64,000 bases of DNA from contig CAWBLP010000012.1 of assembly GCA_963789495.1 (NCBI GenBank), positions 186,001 through 250,000 of the forward strand, in the 5' to 3' direction. Shown piece by piece: positions 40,141-48,897 of the stretch (within the stretch, counting starts at the first letter, position 1; the number at the start of each line of letters is the position of its first letter). The notes under the pieces are model-generated. The model had not been told where the DNA came from. It was given only the letters and a program-made list of their open reading frames with translations, and made no database searches. Made by a program: the position numbers and the translations under genes. Source of the stretch: CAWBLP01 sp963789495 (GTDB lineage: Bacteria > Pseudomonadota > Alphaproteobacteria > Acetobacterales > Acetobacteraceae).

Positions 40141-40503
40141 ATGACCATTCGCCGCCTCCAGCCGGAAGGACGGTTGTCCGGCGCCGTCCTGCACGGCAAT
40201 ACTGTCTATCTGGCCGGTCAGGTCGCCGACGATCCGAGCCTGGATACCGAAGGTCAGACCGCCGACATTCTGCGCCAGATCGACGCGCTGCTCGCCGAGG
40301 CCGGCACCGACAAAACGCATTTGCTGTCCTGCCAGATCTTCCTCGCCGATATGGCGGACGTCGCCGCCATGAACCGCGCCTGGGATGCCTGGCTGGATCG
40401 CGCCAATCCGCCGGCGCGCGCGACGGTCGAGGCGAAACTGGTCGACCCGCGCTGGCGCGTGGAGATCACCGCGGTCGCAGCATGCAAGACCGCCCCGGAC
40501 TGA
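40141..40503 (+). CDS. RidA-family protein
   Basis: A 120-residue RidA/YjgF-type protein. The family fold shows in VYLAGQVADDPSLDTEGQTA (ligand pocket) and ILRQIDALLAEAGTDKTHLL. The signature arginine is in NPPARATVEAKLVDP. RidA proteins deaminate reactive imines/enamines. The ribosome site GGGGGG lies 5 nt before ATG 40141. The channel gene starts inside its last codons. Confidence 0.9.
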   Translation: MTIRRLQPEGRLSGAVLHGNTVYLAGQVADDPSLDTEGQTADILRQIDALLAEAGTDKTHLLSCQIFLADMADVAAMNRAWDAWLDRANPPARATVEAKLVDPRWRVEITAVAACKTAPD

Positions 40504-41504
40504 CCCGACCCGCCGCCGAATCGCCGGCGGCGTATCGGGTGGTGCGGATGCGGCTGAACCTGCACTGGCTGCGCGCGATCAGCTTCACCATTCTGCTGGT
40601 GGGCCTGATCGCCGCGGCGATCGGCGCGGACTGGTCGATCACGCTAGGCTCCATCGCGGTCTGCACGGTGGGCTTCGGCTTCTTCTACGTGCTGTTTCCC
40701 GGCGGCGCGCATTTCGGCACCACGGTCGCCAATTTCCTGGCGATCTACGCCTGCATGTTCGAGTTCTTCCGCACCGCGAATTTCCCGGCGGCGACCAGCG
40801 CACTCGCGCTGCCGGCGCTGGCCTTGCCGGTCATCGGGTTCCTCGCACGGTGCTTCCTGCGTCGCCGCCAGGTGCTGGCGATCATTCGGGCGCGCCGGGT
40901 ACGCGAGCAGCAGCATCTGCCCCAATTGTCGCGCTGGTTCTTGGGGGTGCTGGCGGTCGGCGCCGCATCCTTCGCCGCCCCGCGCATGGCGCTCGACCCC
41001 TTGCAGCAGGGACTGACCCTGCTGCTCGGGATGGCGGTGGTCACCGTTTTCGTAGTGGCCTCGGCACGCGATGTCGTGCTGGTGATGATCGACATCGCCA
41101 TGGTGTTCGAAAGCGTGGCAGCCCGGCTGGATCGGCTGGTGATGCCGATGATGGCGTTCCTCACCTTCTACGCATTGCTGGTGGTGGTATTTGCCTGCCT
41201 GTACCGCATCGCCGATGTCACCGCACCGATGCCCCAATTCATGGTGCATGCCGAAGCCGCGCGCATCAGTTTCGGGGACTCGCTGTACTACAGCGTCACC
41301 ACGATCACCACGCTCGGGTTCGGCGATATCACGCCGACGTCCATGCTGGTGAGGGCGCTGACGGGACTGGAGGTGGTGTCCGGCCTGCTGATGCTGCTGT
41401 TCGGGTTCAGTGAGATCATGCGCAGCGCCGGCCCGGACAGCCGACCGCGTCCACCCCGCCCGGAGCGGCCTCGCCTGCCGCGGGACCCTGAGACTCCGGC
41501 ATAG
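40482..41504 (+). CDS. Two-pore-type potassium channel-like membrane protein
   Basis: A 340-residue protein with about six or seven hydrophobic segments. The C-terminal pore module (about 255-325) has the selectivity-filter sequence TTITTLGFGDITP between two helices, as in Ion_trans_2 channels. The N-terminal half is an extra multi-helix domain without S4-like arginine periodicity. The C-terminus is Pro/Arg-rich and probably cytoplasmic. The ATG at 40482 overlaps ridA by 22 nt. Confidence 0.82.
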   Translation: MQDRPGLTRPAAESPAAYRVVRMRLNLHWLRAISFTILLVGLIAAAIGADWSITLGSIAVCTVGFGFFYVLFPGGAHFGTTVANFLAIYACMFEFFRTANFPAATSALALPALALPVIGFLARCFLRRRQVLAIIRARRVREQQHLPQLSRWFLGVLAVGAASFAAPRMALDPLQQGLTLLLGMAVVTVFVVASARDVVLVMIDIAMVFESVAARLDRLVMPMMAFLTFYALLVVVFACLYRIADVTAPMPQFMVHAEAARISFGDSLYYSVTTITTLGFGDITPTSMLVRALTGLEVVSGLLMLLFGFSEIMRSAGPDSRPRPPRPERPRLPRDPETPA

Positions 41505-41553
41505 TTTCGCCATCTTGCGACGCCACAGCGCAAATTCTCGGTAGGGGGATCAC

Positions 41554-42525
41554 ATGGACTGGACAGGCCAGCGGGTGCTGGTGACCGGCGGCGCGGGCTT
41601 CCTCGGGGCCAATCTCTGCCATGCGCTGGCGGCGTTGGGCGCGCGGGTCACCGCGCTGGACGGATTCTTGTTCGGCGGCGGCGCGAACAGTGCCAACCTC
41701 GAAGGCGCTGCGGTCGAACTGATCCGGGGCGACATCCGCGAGATCGATTTGCGGCCGCTCTGCGAAGGCGCGTCGGTCATCTTCAACCTGGCGTCGCAGA
41801 CCAGCCATATGGGCGGCCAGATGGACCCGCTATCCGACATCGCGGTGAACGCGGTGGCACAGGTGCGGCTGATCCAGGCCGCCCGGGAGGCCGCGCCCGA
41901 TGCCATCGTGGTGCATGCTTCCACCCGCCAGTTCTATGGCCGGGTACAGAAGCTGCCCGTGGACGAAAATCAGCCGGTCGCCCCACCCGATGCCAACGGC
42001 GTATCGAAATTCGCCGGCGAGCAGTATTGGATGCTGGAGCACCGCGTGCGCGGTCGCCGGGTGGTCTCATTGCGCCTGACCAATTGCTACGGACCGCGGC
42101 TGCGGATTCGGGACGCGCGGCAGACCTTCCTGGGCATCTGGATCCGCTGCGTGCTGGAAGACCGCCCCTTCGAGGTCTGGGGCGGAGCACAGCTGCGCGA
42201 CATGACCTATGTCGACGACGTGACCCAGGCCTTCCTGCTGGCCGCCGAACGCTCGGAATGCCACGGCCGCATCTTCAATATCGGTGGCTCGCCGCCGGCA
42301 TCGCTGAAAGAACTGGCGGATCTGGTGGTCGGCCTGGCCGGCCCCCCCGCACGATACACCACGCGCGAGTTTCCGGCCGATCGGGCGCAGATCGATATCG
42401 GCAGTTACCACGCGGACGATCAGGCGTTCCGCAGCGCCGCGGGCTGGTCCCCCCAGATCGGACTGGAAGAAGGCATCCGCCGGACGCTGGCGTGGTACCG
42501 ACCGCGCCTGGCCGACTACCTGTGA
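41554..42525 (+). CDS. NAD-dependent epimerase/dehydratase (atypical active site)
   Basis: A 323-residue extended SDR. The NAD loop is VTGGAGFLGANLCHAL. The sugar-nucleotide pocket is seen in HASTRQFYGRVQKLPVDENQ, and LRLTNCYGPRLRIRDARQTF and GGAQLRDMTYVDDVTQAFLL fit nucleotide-sugar epimerases. Where the catalytic YxxxK is expected the sequence reads DANGVSK, so the Tyr is Asn while the Lys is kept. GGTAGGGGG precedes the ATG. It is the first gene of the polysaccharide locus. Confidence 0.87.
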   Translation: MDWTGQRVLVTGGAGFLGANLCHALAALGARVTALDGFLFGGGANSANLEGAAVELIRGDIREIDLRPLCEGASVIFNLASQTSHMGGQMDPLSDIAVNAVAQVRLIQAAREAAPDAIVVHASTRQFYGRVQKLPVDENQPVAPPDANGVSKFAGEQYWMLEHRVRGRRVVSLRLTNCYGPRLRIRDARQTFLGIWIRCVLEDRPFEVWGGAQLRDMTYVDDVTQAFLLAAERSECHGRIFNIGGSPPASLKELADLVVGLAGPPARYTTREFPADRAQIDIGSYHADDQAFRSAAGWSPQIGLEEGIRRTLAWYRPRLADYL

Positions 42526-42637
42526 CCGGCTACCCGAACCAAACCGGATCGCGACGGCCACGCGGCACGGGCTCCGCCGGCATCGCCCGCGCCGCCGGCC
42601 ATGCCGTGGCGACCGAGTTGAACTGCGAACGCATCCG

Positions 42638-43783
42638 ATGAACCCACCCCCCGTCATCGTTCCCCAGGCCAATCCCGGCGCCGGCTACCGGGCATTGAAG
42701 TCCGAGATCGACTCCGCCGTCGCGCGTGCCCTCGCTTCGGGCTGGTATATCCTGGGCGCCGAGGGACGCAGCTTCGAAGCTGAATTCGCAACCTGGCTGG
42801 GCACCTCCGCGGCGGTGGGATGCGGCAATGGCACCGACGCCCTCGCGCTGGCGCTGCGATCACTCGATATCGGGCCGCGCGCGACGGTGGTCACCGTGTC
42901 GCACACCGCCGTCGCCACGGTGGCCGCCATCGAGATGGTCGGCGCCACGCCGCTGCTGATCGACATCGATCCCTTGCATTACACGCTCGACCCCGAGGAA
43001 CTGGCGGAGGTGCTGCAACACCCGCCGGCTGGCCTGCCACCGATCCGGGCCGTGATCGCCGTGCATCTCTATGGTCAGGCTGCCGATCTGGACAGCATCG
43101 AGGCCACCTGTCGCCGTTTCGGCATCGCGCTGATCGAGGACTGCGCCCAGGCGCATGGGGCCAGATGGCAGGGGCGCCGGCTGGGCAGCATCGGCGATGT
43201 CGGGACATTCAGCTTCTATCCCACCAAAAACCTGGGCGCTCTGGGCGATGGCGGCGCAGTGGTGACCCGGGACGAATCGCGCGCGGTTCGGCTGGCCGCG
43301 CTGCGGCAATATGGCTGGCAGAGCCACTACATCAGCGACGAGGTCGGCGTGAACAGCCGACTGGATGAACTGCAGGCCGCCATCCTGCGTGTGAAACTGC
43401 CTCATCTGGACGCACAGAACGCCCGCCGCCAGGCGATCGCCGCCGCCTATGATGCCGCGCTGACAGGAACAGGAATCGCACCGCCAGCGCGACGCCCCGA
43501 AGCGGATCACGTGTTCCACCTGTATGTGGTGCGCACGCGCCGCCGGGAGGAACTCCAGGCGACGCTGCGCGGGCAAGGGATCGGTACCGGAATCCACTAC
43601 CCGATGCCGGTACACCTGCAAGCCGCCTATCGCGACCGCGTGGCGCTCGGGCCCGCCCGCTGTCGGGAAACCGAGGCCGCGGCAGGCAGCGTGCTGAGCC
43701 TGCCGCTGTTCCCCGAACTCACCGACGCCCAGGTCGATTCTGTATGCGTAGCATTACGGGGAGCTAAGGATATGGCAAAATAA
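42638..43783 (+). CDS. DegT/DnrJ/EryC1-family sugar aminotransferase
   Basis: A 381-residue PLP-dependent sugar aminotransferase. The PLP lysine is in SFYPTKNLGALGDGGAVVT. The opening PQANPGAGYRALKSEIDSAV and CGNGTDALALALRSL (phosphate site) are typical. RQYGWQSHYISDEVGVNSRLD and GTGIHYPMPVHLQ close the family pattern. It aminates a 3- or 4-keto nucleotide sugar, probably the product of a neighbouring dehydratase. Confidence 0.92.
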   Translation: MNPPPVIVPQANPGAGYRALKSEIDSAVARALASGWYILGAEGRSFEAEFATWLGTSAAVGCGNGTDALALALRSLDIGPRATVVTVSHTAVATVAAIEMVGATPLLIDIDPLHYTLDPEELAEVLQHPPAGLPPIRAVIAVHLYGQAADLDSIEATCRRFGIALIEDCAQAHGARWQGRRLGSIGDVGTFSFYPTKNLGALGDGGAVVTRDESRAVRLAALRQYGWQSHYISDEVGVNSRLDELQAAILRVKLPHLDAQNARRQAIAAAYDAALTGTGIAPPARRPEADHVFHLYVVRTRRREELQATLRGQGIGTGIHYPMPVHLQAAYRDRVALGPARCRETEAAAGSVLSLPLFPELTDAQVDSVCVALRGAKDMAK

Positions 43784-43941
43784 AGGCAGAGCCCAGGCAA
43801 TAAGCAGCCTGACACGACGTCGGCGCTTCACAATCTCGCGGGGGGCCGGTGACACCGGTCACTTGCGCGATAGGCGCGCGCGACAGTTGTCTGGTTTGCT
43901 TGAACCGGCGCCACGCGCATGGCTCTATCCGGCCACTCCGC

Positions 43942-45345
43942 ATGACACTTAATCCGACATTGCTGTTCGACCGCCTGCCCGCCTCATTCCAGGGGCGCAT
44001 CCGGCAATTCCGCCAACATGCCGCGCGGCGTAGTTTCGCGTGGAACGTCTCGATTATGCTGGCCGGAACTGTGGCGGGTCAGGCGGTGAGCCTGCTGCTC
44101 TCGCCCGTGCTGACACGGGTCTTCACACCCGACCAGTTCGGCTATCTCAGCGTCTATAGCGCAGTGCTGATGATCCTGGGCGTCGTGGCCAGTCTCGGCC
44201 TGGAGCTCGCGATTCCCATCTGCATGAAGGATCGCGACTGCGCCAATCTGCTGGCGCTGTGCGGCTTGGCCCTGGCAGGCACCACAAGCATACTCGTGTT
44301 GGTGACCTGTCTGGTTCCCGGATCGGTACTGAGCGTGCTGTCGCTCGGCCCGCTGGCATCCTACCGCTATCTGTTACCCATTGGGTTCGCCTGCCTCGGC
44401 GGCTATTACATCGTGGTGGCTGTCGCGACGCGGGCCAGCGCATTCAAGGAGATCGCACGGACCCGGATTTCCCAGGGCATCAGCGGACCAGTTTCACAAA
44501 TCCTGCTCGGCCTGATGGGCGTCGGCACCCCGGGCCTGGTGATCGGCTACATCATCGGCCAGTCCAGCGGCACGTTGCTGCTGCTGACACGCTGCGTGCT
44601 GCCGAAGCGCGCATGGCTGCAACAAATCACCTGGCCAGGCATCGTCGCCGTGGCGCGCCGCTACATCAGCTTCCCTTTGTTCGCGAGCTGGGCCCGCGTG
44701 CTCGATGCCGCCGGCAGCGGGTTGATTCTGTTCGTCCTGTTTTCGGCCTGTTACTCCAGCAAGGTCGCCGGATTTATGTTTCTGTCGGAGCGCGTGATCT
44801 GGCGGCCCCTGTTGCTGGTCAGCACGTCGTTGCTGCAGGTCTTTACCGGTGAAGCCGGACGCGCCGTATCGCAAAACCCCGCGCAGCTCCGTCGCCGCTT
44901 CTATCAGGTCGTTCCACGCCAGTTCCTGTTGGTGACGGGATGGATCGTACTCGCGAATATCCTGGCAGCCTGGGCGTTTCCGTTGCTCTTCGGTGAGCAG
45001 TGGGCGGCCGCGATTCCGTATCTGCGCGCGCTCAGCGTCAGCTATCTGCTCCAGGCGATCCTGCATCCGGTATCGACCACGTTGCAGATGCTGGAACACC
45101 AGGTGACCGCCGCGATTTGGCAGGTGTCCCGGTTGGTCATCGTGGTTGCCGGCGTGATGCTGGCATGGGACGGCGGTTACTCGGCGCTGACGGCCTTGTG
45201 GGTGACGTCTCTGGCACAAGCCGCATGCTGCACGGTGTTGCTGGGGCTCATGATACTTTCGATCGAGCAAACGGTGACGCGCCGCACATCGTCCCACGGG
45301 ATGCTCGGCGGTGCGCCGGAGACACGCCGCGGCAGCGACTTGTAG
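43942..45345 (+). CDS. Wzx-like oligosaccharide flippase
   Basis: A 467-residue polytopic protein with about 12-14 membrane helices. The opening FAWNVSIMLAGTVAGQAVSL and SPVLTRVFTPDQFGYLSVYS is typical of polysaccharide flippases of the MOP superfamily. It moves lipid-linked repeat units across the inner membrane. ATG 43942 is chosen because homology begins there. It is the last plus-strand gene of the locus. Confidence 0.88.
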   Translation: MTLNPTLLFDRLPASFQGRIRQFRQHAARRSFAWNVSIMLAGTVAGQAVSLLLSPVLTRVFTPDQFGYLSVYSAVLMILGVVASLGLELAIPICMKDRDCANLLALCGLALAGTTSILVLVTCLVPGSVLSVLSLGPLASYRYLLPIGFACLGGYYIVVAVATRASAFKEIARTRISQGISGPVSQILLGLMGVGTPGLVIGYIIGQSSGTLLLLTRCVLPKRAWLQQITWPGIVAVARRYISFPLFASWARVLDAAGSGLILFVLFSACYSSKVAGFMFLSERVIWRPLLLVSTSLLQVFTGEAGRAVSQNPAQLRRRFYQVVPRQFLLVTGWIVLANILAAWAFPLLFGEQWAAAIPYLRALSVSYLLQAILHPVSTTLQMLEHQVTAAIWQVSRLVIVVAGVMLAWDGGYSALTALWVTSLAQAACCTVLLGLMILSIEQTVTRRTSSHGMLGGAPETRRGSDL

Positions 45346-45555
45346 CAGGTTCGGCTTCGGCACGCCCGACGGCGCTCCACTCGTATGACGGAACCTTTTT
45401 ACAATTTTCGGTTGCAGAGGCCCGCCCCCTCGCATTTCGAGATTTGCCTCTGCTCAATTGACCGCCGGGGATTAGCGAGGGGCCAAGTCCTGTTCGGCAA
45501 CCCGCTCCGCGGACAGGGTCAGTTGCGTAGCGACTGCTGTGCTCGATGCGTCCGG

Positions 45556-45906
45556 CTACTTGGGGACCATTTTCTGGTTGCCGCCCGGCGAGCCCGGCGG
45601 CGTGATCACCGGCATCGTGCCTTGCGCATGCGGCGGCGGTGCCACTGTCATGCCGGGATCGACGCCGGTTGGCGGACGCAACGTGCCCTGCCGCTGCGAC
45701 AGCTTATCACTCAGCGTGTGATTGCCGGACTGACCGGGCCCGGCATGGGGTGCGATCCGCTCCGGTGGCGGCGACGGCGCGCTGGGTGGGGCCACGGGCG
45801 CAGGGTGCACGCCGGGCGCGGCGGGTTGTGGATTCTGCGCCACCGCAGCGCCGCAGGATGCGAGGCCAAGCCCGCCGTAAAGCAGCAAGACGAGGGTTCT
45901 GGTCAT
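45556..45906 (-). CDS. Pro-rich secreted conserved hypothetical protein
   Basis: A 116-residue protein with a signal peptide or lipoprotein-like N-terminus (MTRTLVLLLYGGLGLASCGA, Cys in a lipobox-like LASCG). A Pro/Ala linker is followed by a compact C-terminal motif (LSDKLSQRQGTLRPPTGVDP, then MPVITPPGSPGGN). That end pattern recurs in small alphaproteobacterial secreted proteins as I remember them. GGAGTGGGACT precedes the ATG at 45906. Function unknown. Confidence 0.65.
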   Translation of the reverse strand: MTRTLVLLLYGGLGLASCGAAVAQNPQPAAPGVHPAPVAPPSAPSPPPERIAPHAGPGQSGNHTLSDKLSQRQGTLRPPTGVDPGMTVAPPPHAQGTMPVITPPGSPGGNQKMVPK

Positions 45907-45962
45907 AGTCCCACTCCGCATGCAGATGACGGCGGCGATCATGCCGCGACGCCGGAGCAGAG

Positions 45963-46262
45963 CTAACGTTCCGCAGAGCGTGGCGTTCCCTTGCCGCGAC
46001 CGCGTTGCGCATCAACCCGGTAGGCGGCGACCACATCTTCCACCTGGTCGAACAGCGCCAGAATGGCGGCTTCGACCGCCGCAGGCTGATTTGCGTCAGC
46101 GATGCGCCCGGCTTGTTCGTGTACGGCGTGCAGCGCCAGGATCCTGCGCGTCGTCACCCAGCGCGGCGGATCTTCGCTGCGGATGGCCAGGTGGGTCATC
46201 AGCTGGCCGACCACGATCTCAAGCGCAGTCAGGCGCGCCGACAGATCGCCAATCCCTGTCAT
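45963..46262 (-). CDS. Small hypothetical protein
   Basis: A 99-residue protein, mostly helical (SARLTALEIVVGQLMTHLAI, AAVEAAILALFDQVEDVVAA) with a basic tail. I recognise no family. GGAGG lies 6 nt before the ATG, which favours a real gene. It lies in the same orientation as rfbG and the Pro-rich protein. It may be an accessory protein of unknown role. Confidence 0.5.
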   Translation of the reverse strand: MTGIGDLSARLTALEIVVGQLMTHLAIRSEDPPRWVTTRRILALHAVHEQAGRIADANQPAAVEAAILALFDQVEDVVAAYRVDAQRGRGKGTPRSAER

Positions 46263-46412
46263 CGCCGCCTCCAGATTGTGGGGAACGGCGGCAGGCTTAG
46301 CAAAGTGATCCCACGCCGGCGACCACGTTCTTCAATCGCTCATGGACACGTGAGGAGGTGGCGGCATAGCGACCGGAAGGAGTCGCTGAACCATCGATGG
46401 TGCAGCAAAATG

Positions 46413-47477
46413 TCACGGCACTGTCTGGTAGTGTGCCATCTGCTGCTGCGACACACGGCGCATGTCCGCGCCTTCCGACCATGCCGCATACCATGCGGCG
46501 GTGGCTGCAATCATGCCCGCACCAGAAGCTCGGTCGCGCCAACTCAGGATGCGCCTGGCTGCGGTCGAATCGATTGCCAGCGCATGCGTTTCCCGAGTCT
46601 CCGGATCGGGTTCATGCGCCCAACCCTGTGTGACACCGAGCGCCCGCTGGATGCCCGCGGCGAGCTCCGCGGCGGTGGCATGACGACCATCGCCTGGCCC
46701 GAAATTGAGTGACGACGGCACCACGGCATCGGACGCCAAAGCTGCGAGATAGGCAAAATAGCCGCACAGACAATCCAACACATATTGCCAGGGCCGCGTT
46801 GAATCCGGGTTGCGCAACACCAATGGCATGCCGCTACGCGCCGCACGCACGGTATCTGGCACCAGACGCCACGGCGCGAAATCGCCGCCACCGATCACGT
46901 TGCCGCCGCGCGCTGTCGCAACCCGCACGCCGAGGGGCTGCAGAAAACTCTGTGCCATCGCCGCCGTGGCGATCTCGCATGCCGCCTTGGACGCGGAATA
47001 CGGGTCACGGCCGCCCAATCGATCGCCTTCCACGTGTGCGCGGCCATCCCCCAAATCGAGATACACCTTGTCGGAGGTGATCACGAGCACCGCGTTGAGA
47101 TTCGGCGCCAGGCGCAGCGCATCCAGCAGATGCACCGTGCCACCGACATTGATCGCAAAAGTCGCGTCGGGTTCCTGCATCGATCGATGCACCAGCGATT
47201 GCGCCGCCATGTGCAGGACGAGCTCAGGGCGTGCCGCGGCGATCACCTGCGCAACTGCGCCTGTGTCACGCAGATCTGCCACATGGGAACAAATCAGTTC
47301 ATCCAGCCGCAACGCCCGATACAGGCTGACGGGCTCCGCATCGAGCGCCAGACCATGAACCTCGGCCCCCAGGCCGTGCAGCCAGAACGCGGCCCATGCG
47401 CCTTTGAACCCGGTATGTCCGGTCAGCAGAACGCGCTTGCCGCGCCAGAAGGCCGGATCGAGCCCAGGCAGCGACAC
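46413..47477 (-). CDS. rfbG: CDP-glucose 4,6-dehydratase
   Basis: A 354-residue SDR. The opening FWRGKRVLLTGHTGFKGAW is specific to RfbG/DdhB. AAQSLVHRSMQEPDATFAIN and VITSDKVYLDLGDGRAHVEG follow, then the active-site YxxxK in GRDPYSASKAACE and ARGGNVIGGGDFAPWRLVPD. It makes CDP-4-keto-6-deoxyglucose. It starts about 3 nt after rfbF, so the order cmcI-like, rfbF, rfbG is one operon. The product could feed the DegT aminotransferase or a dideoxysugar route. Confidence 0.93.
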   Translation of the reverse strand: MSLPGLDPAFWRGKRVLLTGHTGFKGAWAAFWLHGLGAEVHGLALDAEPVSLYRALRLDELICSHVADLRDTGAVAQVIAAARPELVLHMAAQSLVHRSMQEPDATFAINVGGTVHLLDALRLAPNLNAVLVITSDKVYLDLGDGRAHVEGDRLGGRDPYSASKAACEIATAAMAQSFLQPLGVRVATARGGNVIGGGDFAPWRLVPDTVRAARSGMPLVLRNPDSTRPWQYVLDCLCGYFAYLAALASDAVVPSSLNFGPGDGRHATAAELAAGIQRALGVTQGWAHEPDPETRETHALAIDSTAARRILSWRDRASGAGMIAATAAWYAAWSEGADMRRVSQQQMAHYQTVP

Positions 47478-47480
47478 GGC

Positions 47481-48257
47481 TCAGTCCTTCCAGACTTTCC
47501 ACGGCGCGGCGCCGCTGGACCACAGCGATTCCAGCGTCGTCTTATCGCGCAGCGTGTCCATCGGCTGCCAAAATCCTTTGTGGCGGAACGCGTAGAGCTC
47601 GCCGTCCTGCGCCAGGCTCTCCAGCGGCTCGGTTTCCCATGGCGTGTCGTCGCCGGCGATCCGCTGCAGCACCAGCGGGTGGAGCACGAAGAATCCACCA
47701 TTGATCACCGCGTTATCGCCGGGCGGCTTTTCGCTGAAGTCGGTGACGCGTTCGCTATCGAGTAACAGCGCACCATAGCGACCCGGCGGGGTCACGGCGG
47801 TGACCGTGGCGAGGCGGCCATGCTGCTGATGGAACGCGATCAGGCGCGTGACGTCGATATCGGCCACGCCGTCGCCGTAGGTCATGCAAAAGCACTCCTT
47901 GGGGTCCAGGTAGCGCTGCACGCGCTTGAGCCGCCCGCCGGTCATGGTTGCCGGCCCGGTATCCACCAGCGTGACGCGCCACGGTTCCGCATAGTTCTGG
48001 TGGTAGGTGACTTCGCCGCTGCGCGCGTCGATCGTCACGTCTGACGCGTGCAACATATAGTTGGCGAAATACTCTTTGATCATGTGACCGCGATAGCCGA
48101 GGCAGATCACGAAGTCCGTGACACCATGAACCGTGTAAATGTTCATGATGTGCCACAGAATTGGCCGACCGCCGATCTCGATCATCGGCTTCGGCCGCAG
48201 GTGGGATTCCTCGGAGATGCGCGTGCCGAGCCCACCCGCGAGGATCACGGCTTTCAT
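47481..48257 (-). CDS. rfbF: Glucose-1-phosphate cytidylyltransferase
   Basis: A 258-residue nucleotidyltransferase that makes CDP-glucose from CTP and glucose-1-phosphate. The nucleotide loop is LAGGLGTRISEESHLRPKPM, with EIGGRPILWHIMNIY after it. MTYGDGVADIDVTRLIAF is the metal/sugar site. The ATG at 48257 overlaps the stop of the truncated upstream gene by ATGA, indicating coupling in the parent operon. Confidence 0.93.
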   Translation of the reverse strand: MKAVILAGGLGTRISEESHLRPKPMIEIGGRPILWHIMNIYTVHGVTDFVICLGYRGHMIKEYFANYMLHASDVTIDARSGEVTYHQNYAEPWRVTLVDTGPATMTGGRLKRVQRYLDPKECFCMTYGDGVADIDVTRLIAFHQQHGRLATVTAVTPPGRYGALLLDSERVTDFSEKPPGDNAVINGGFFVLHPLVLQRIAGDDTPWETEPLESLAQDGELYAFRHKGFWQPMDTLRDKTTLESLWSSGAAPWKVWKD

Positions 48258-48555
48258 GCGCGCCGCCGCAGGAAGCATTTCGGCCAATAGGTGACGCGCT
48301 CGCGCACCTTGCCTTCATTGAACGGAAAGTCTGGCTCTTCCTGCACAAAATCCGGATTTTGCGCGAGAAAATCGCGAACCGCGCTCAGCGGGTTGTTCCA
48401 TGTCCAGTCGGGGTTGCTGCGCGGCGCGCCGGCAACCTGCGCCATGATGCCATCGCAGGCGACGATGTATGAACCAGGAGTCACCAGTGGCGCGTACAGC
48501 GCAAGTTCGGCGGCCACATGCGCCTGGCTGTGGTTCGAATCCAGGATCACCAGCC
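48254..48555 (-). pseudogene. Cephalosporin-hydroxylase-family (CmcI-like) gene, 3' part only
   Basis: About 100 C-terminal residues of a CmcI/rhamnosyl-O-methyltransferase-like protein: LVILDSNHSQAHVAAELALY, then LVTPGSYIVACDGIMAQVAG. Full-length members have about 230-250 residues. Homology stops at about 48553-48556, where the recombinase-bearing segment begins. The N-terminal half, with the SAM-binding motif, is not elsewhere in this window. The stop overlaps rfbF, so it was the first or middle gene of that operon. Family members methylate or hydroxylate sugars. Confidence 0.7.
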
Positions 48556-48897
48556 AGCAACATGTTGATTTTGCTGCATTTTATGATTTGCGACAGGTAC
48601 GCCAAAGATTCCGCGGGTGTGGGTGACCTTTTCGAGCCGTCTGTGTGACCGGCAGCAGAGAGAGGTTTTCGGTGGCGAACGCGAGCCGTGTCGGTGGCGG
48701 TGTCTCTATCAGGCTTTGTTGCGCTTTCATTTGAGCTGCTCACAGAAAGCATCCGAAGACGCAGCCACGGCAGCATCGGAGCAGATGAAGAGGCCCGCGC
48801 TCTTGGGCGGCCTGAACGCGGCACTATAGGAACGTGGTGGAACGAGAAGGGCCCGTCGTGGCCGACGGGCCTGGAGGCGTGGTCCCCTTTTGGGCGT
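48556..48897. other. 342-bp junction segment without a gene
   Basis: Lies between the broken CmcI-like gene and the 3' end of the recombinase gene. AT content is somewhat higher near 48555-48600. I see no RNA gene and no inverted repeat longer than about 8 bp. It probably contains one end of the recombinase-bearing element. Confidence 0.4.

Noticed and set aside
48532..48542. GGTTCGAATCC in the CmcI-like relic, identical to the core of the tRNA-Gly T arm at 52.82 kb, as a possible att core pair.
   Set aside because: In the relic it encodes the conserved DSNH residues of the family, and homology to the family continues about 10 bp beyond it, so the match is more likely coincidence.
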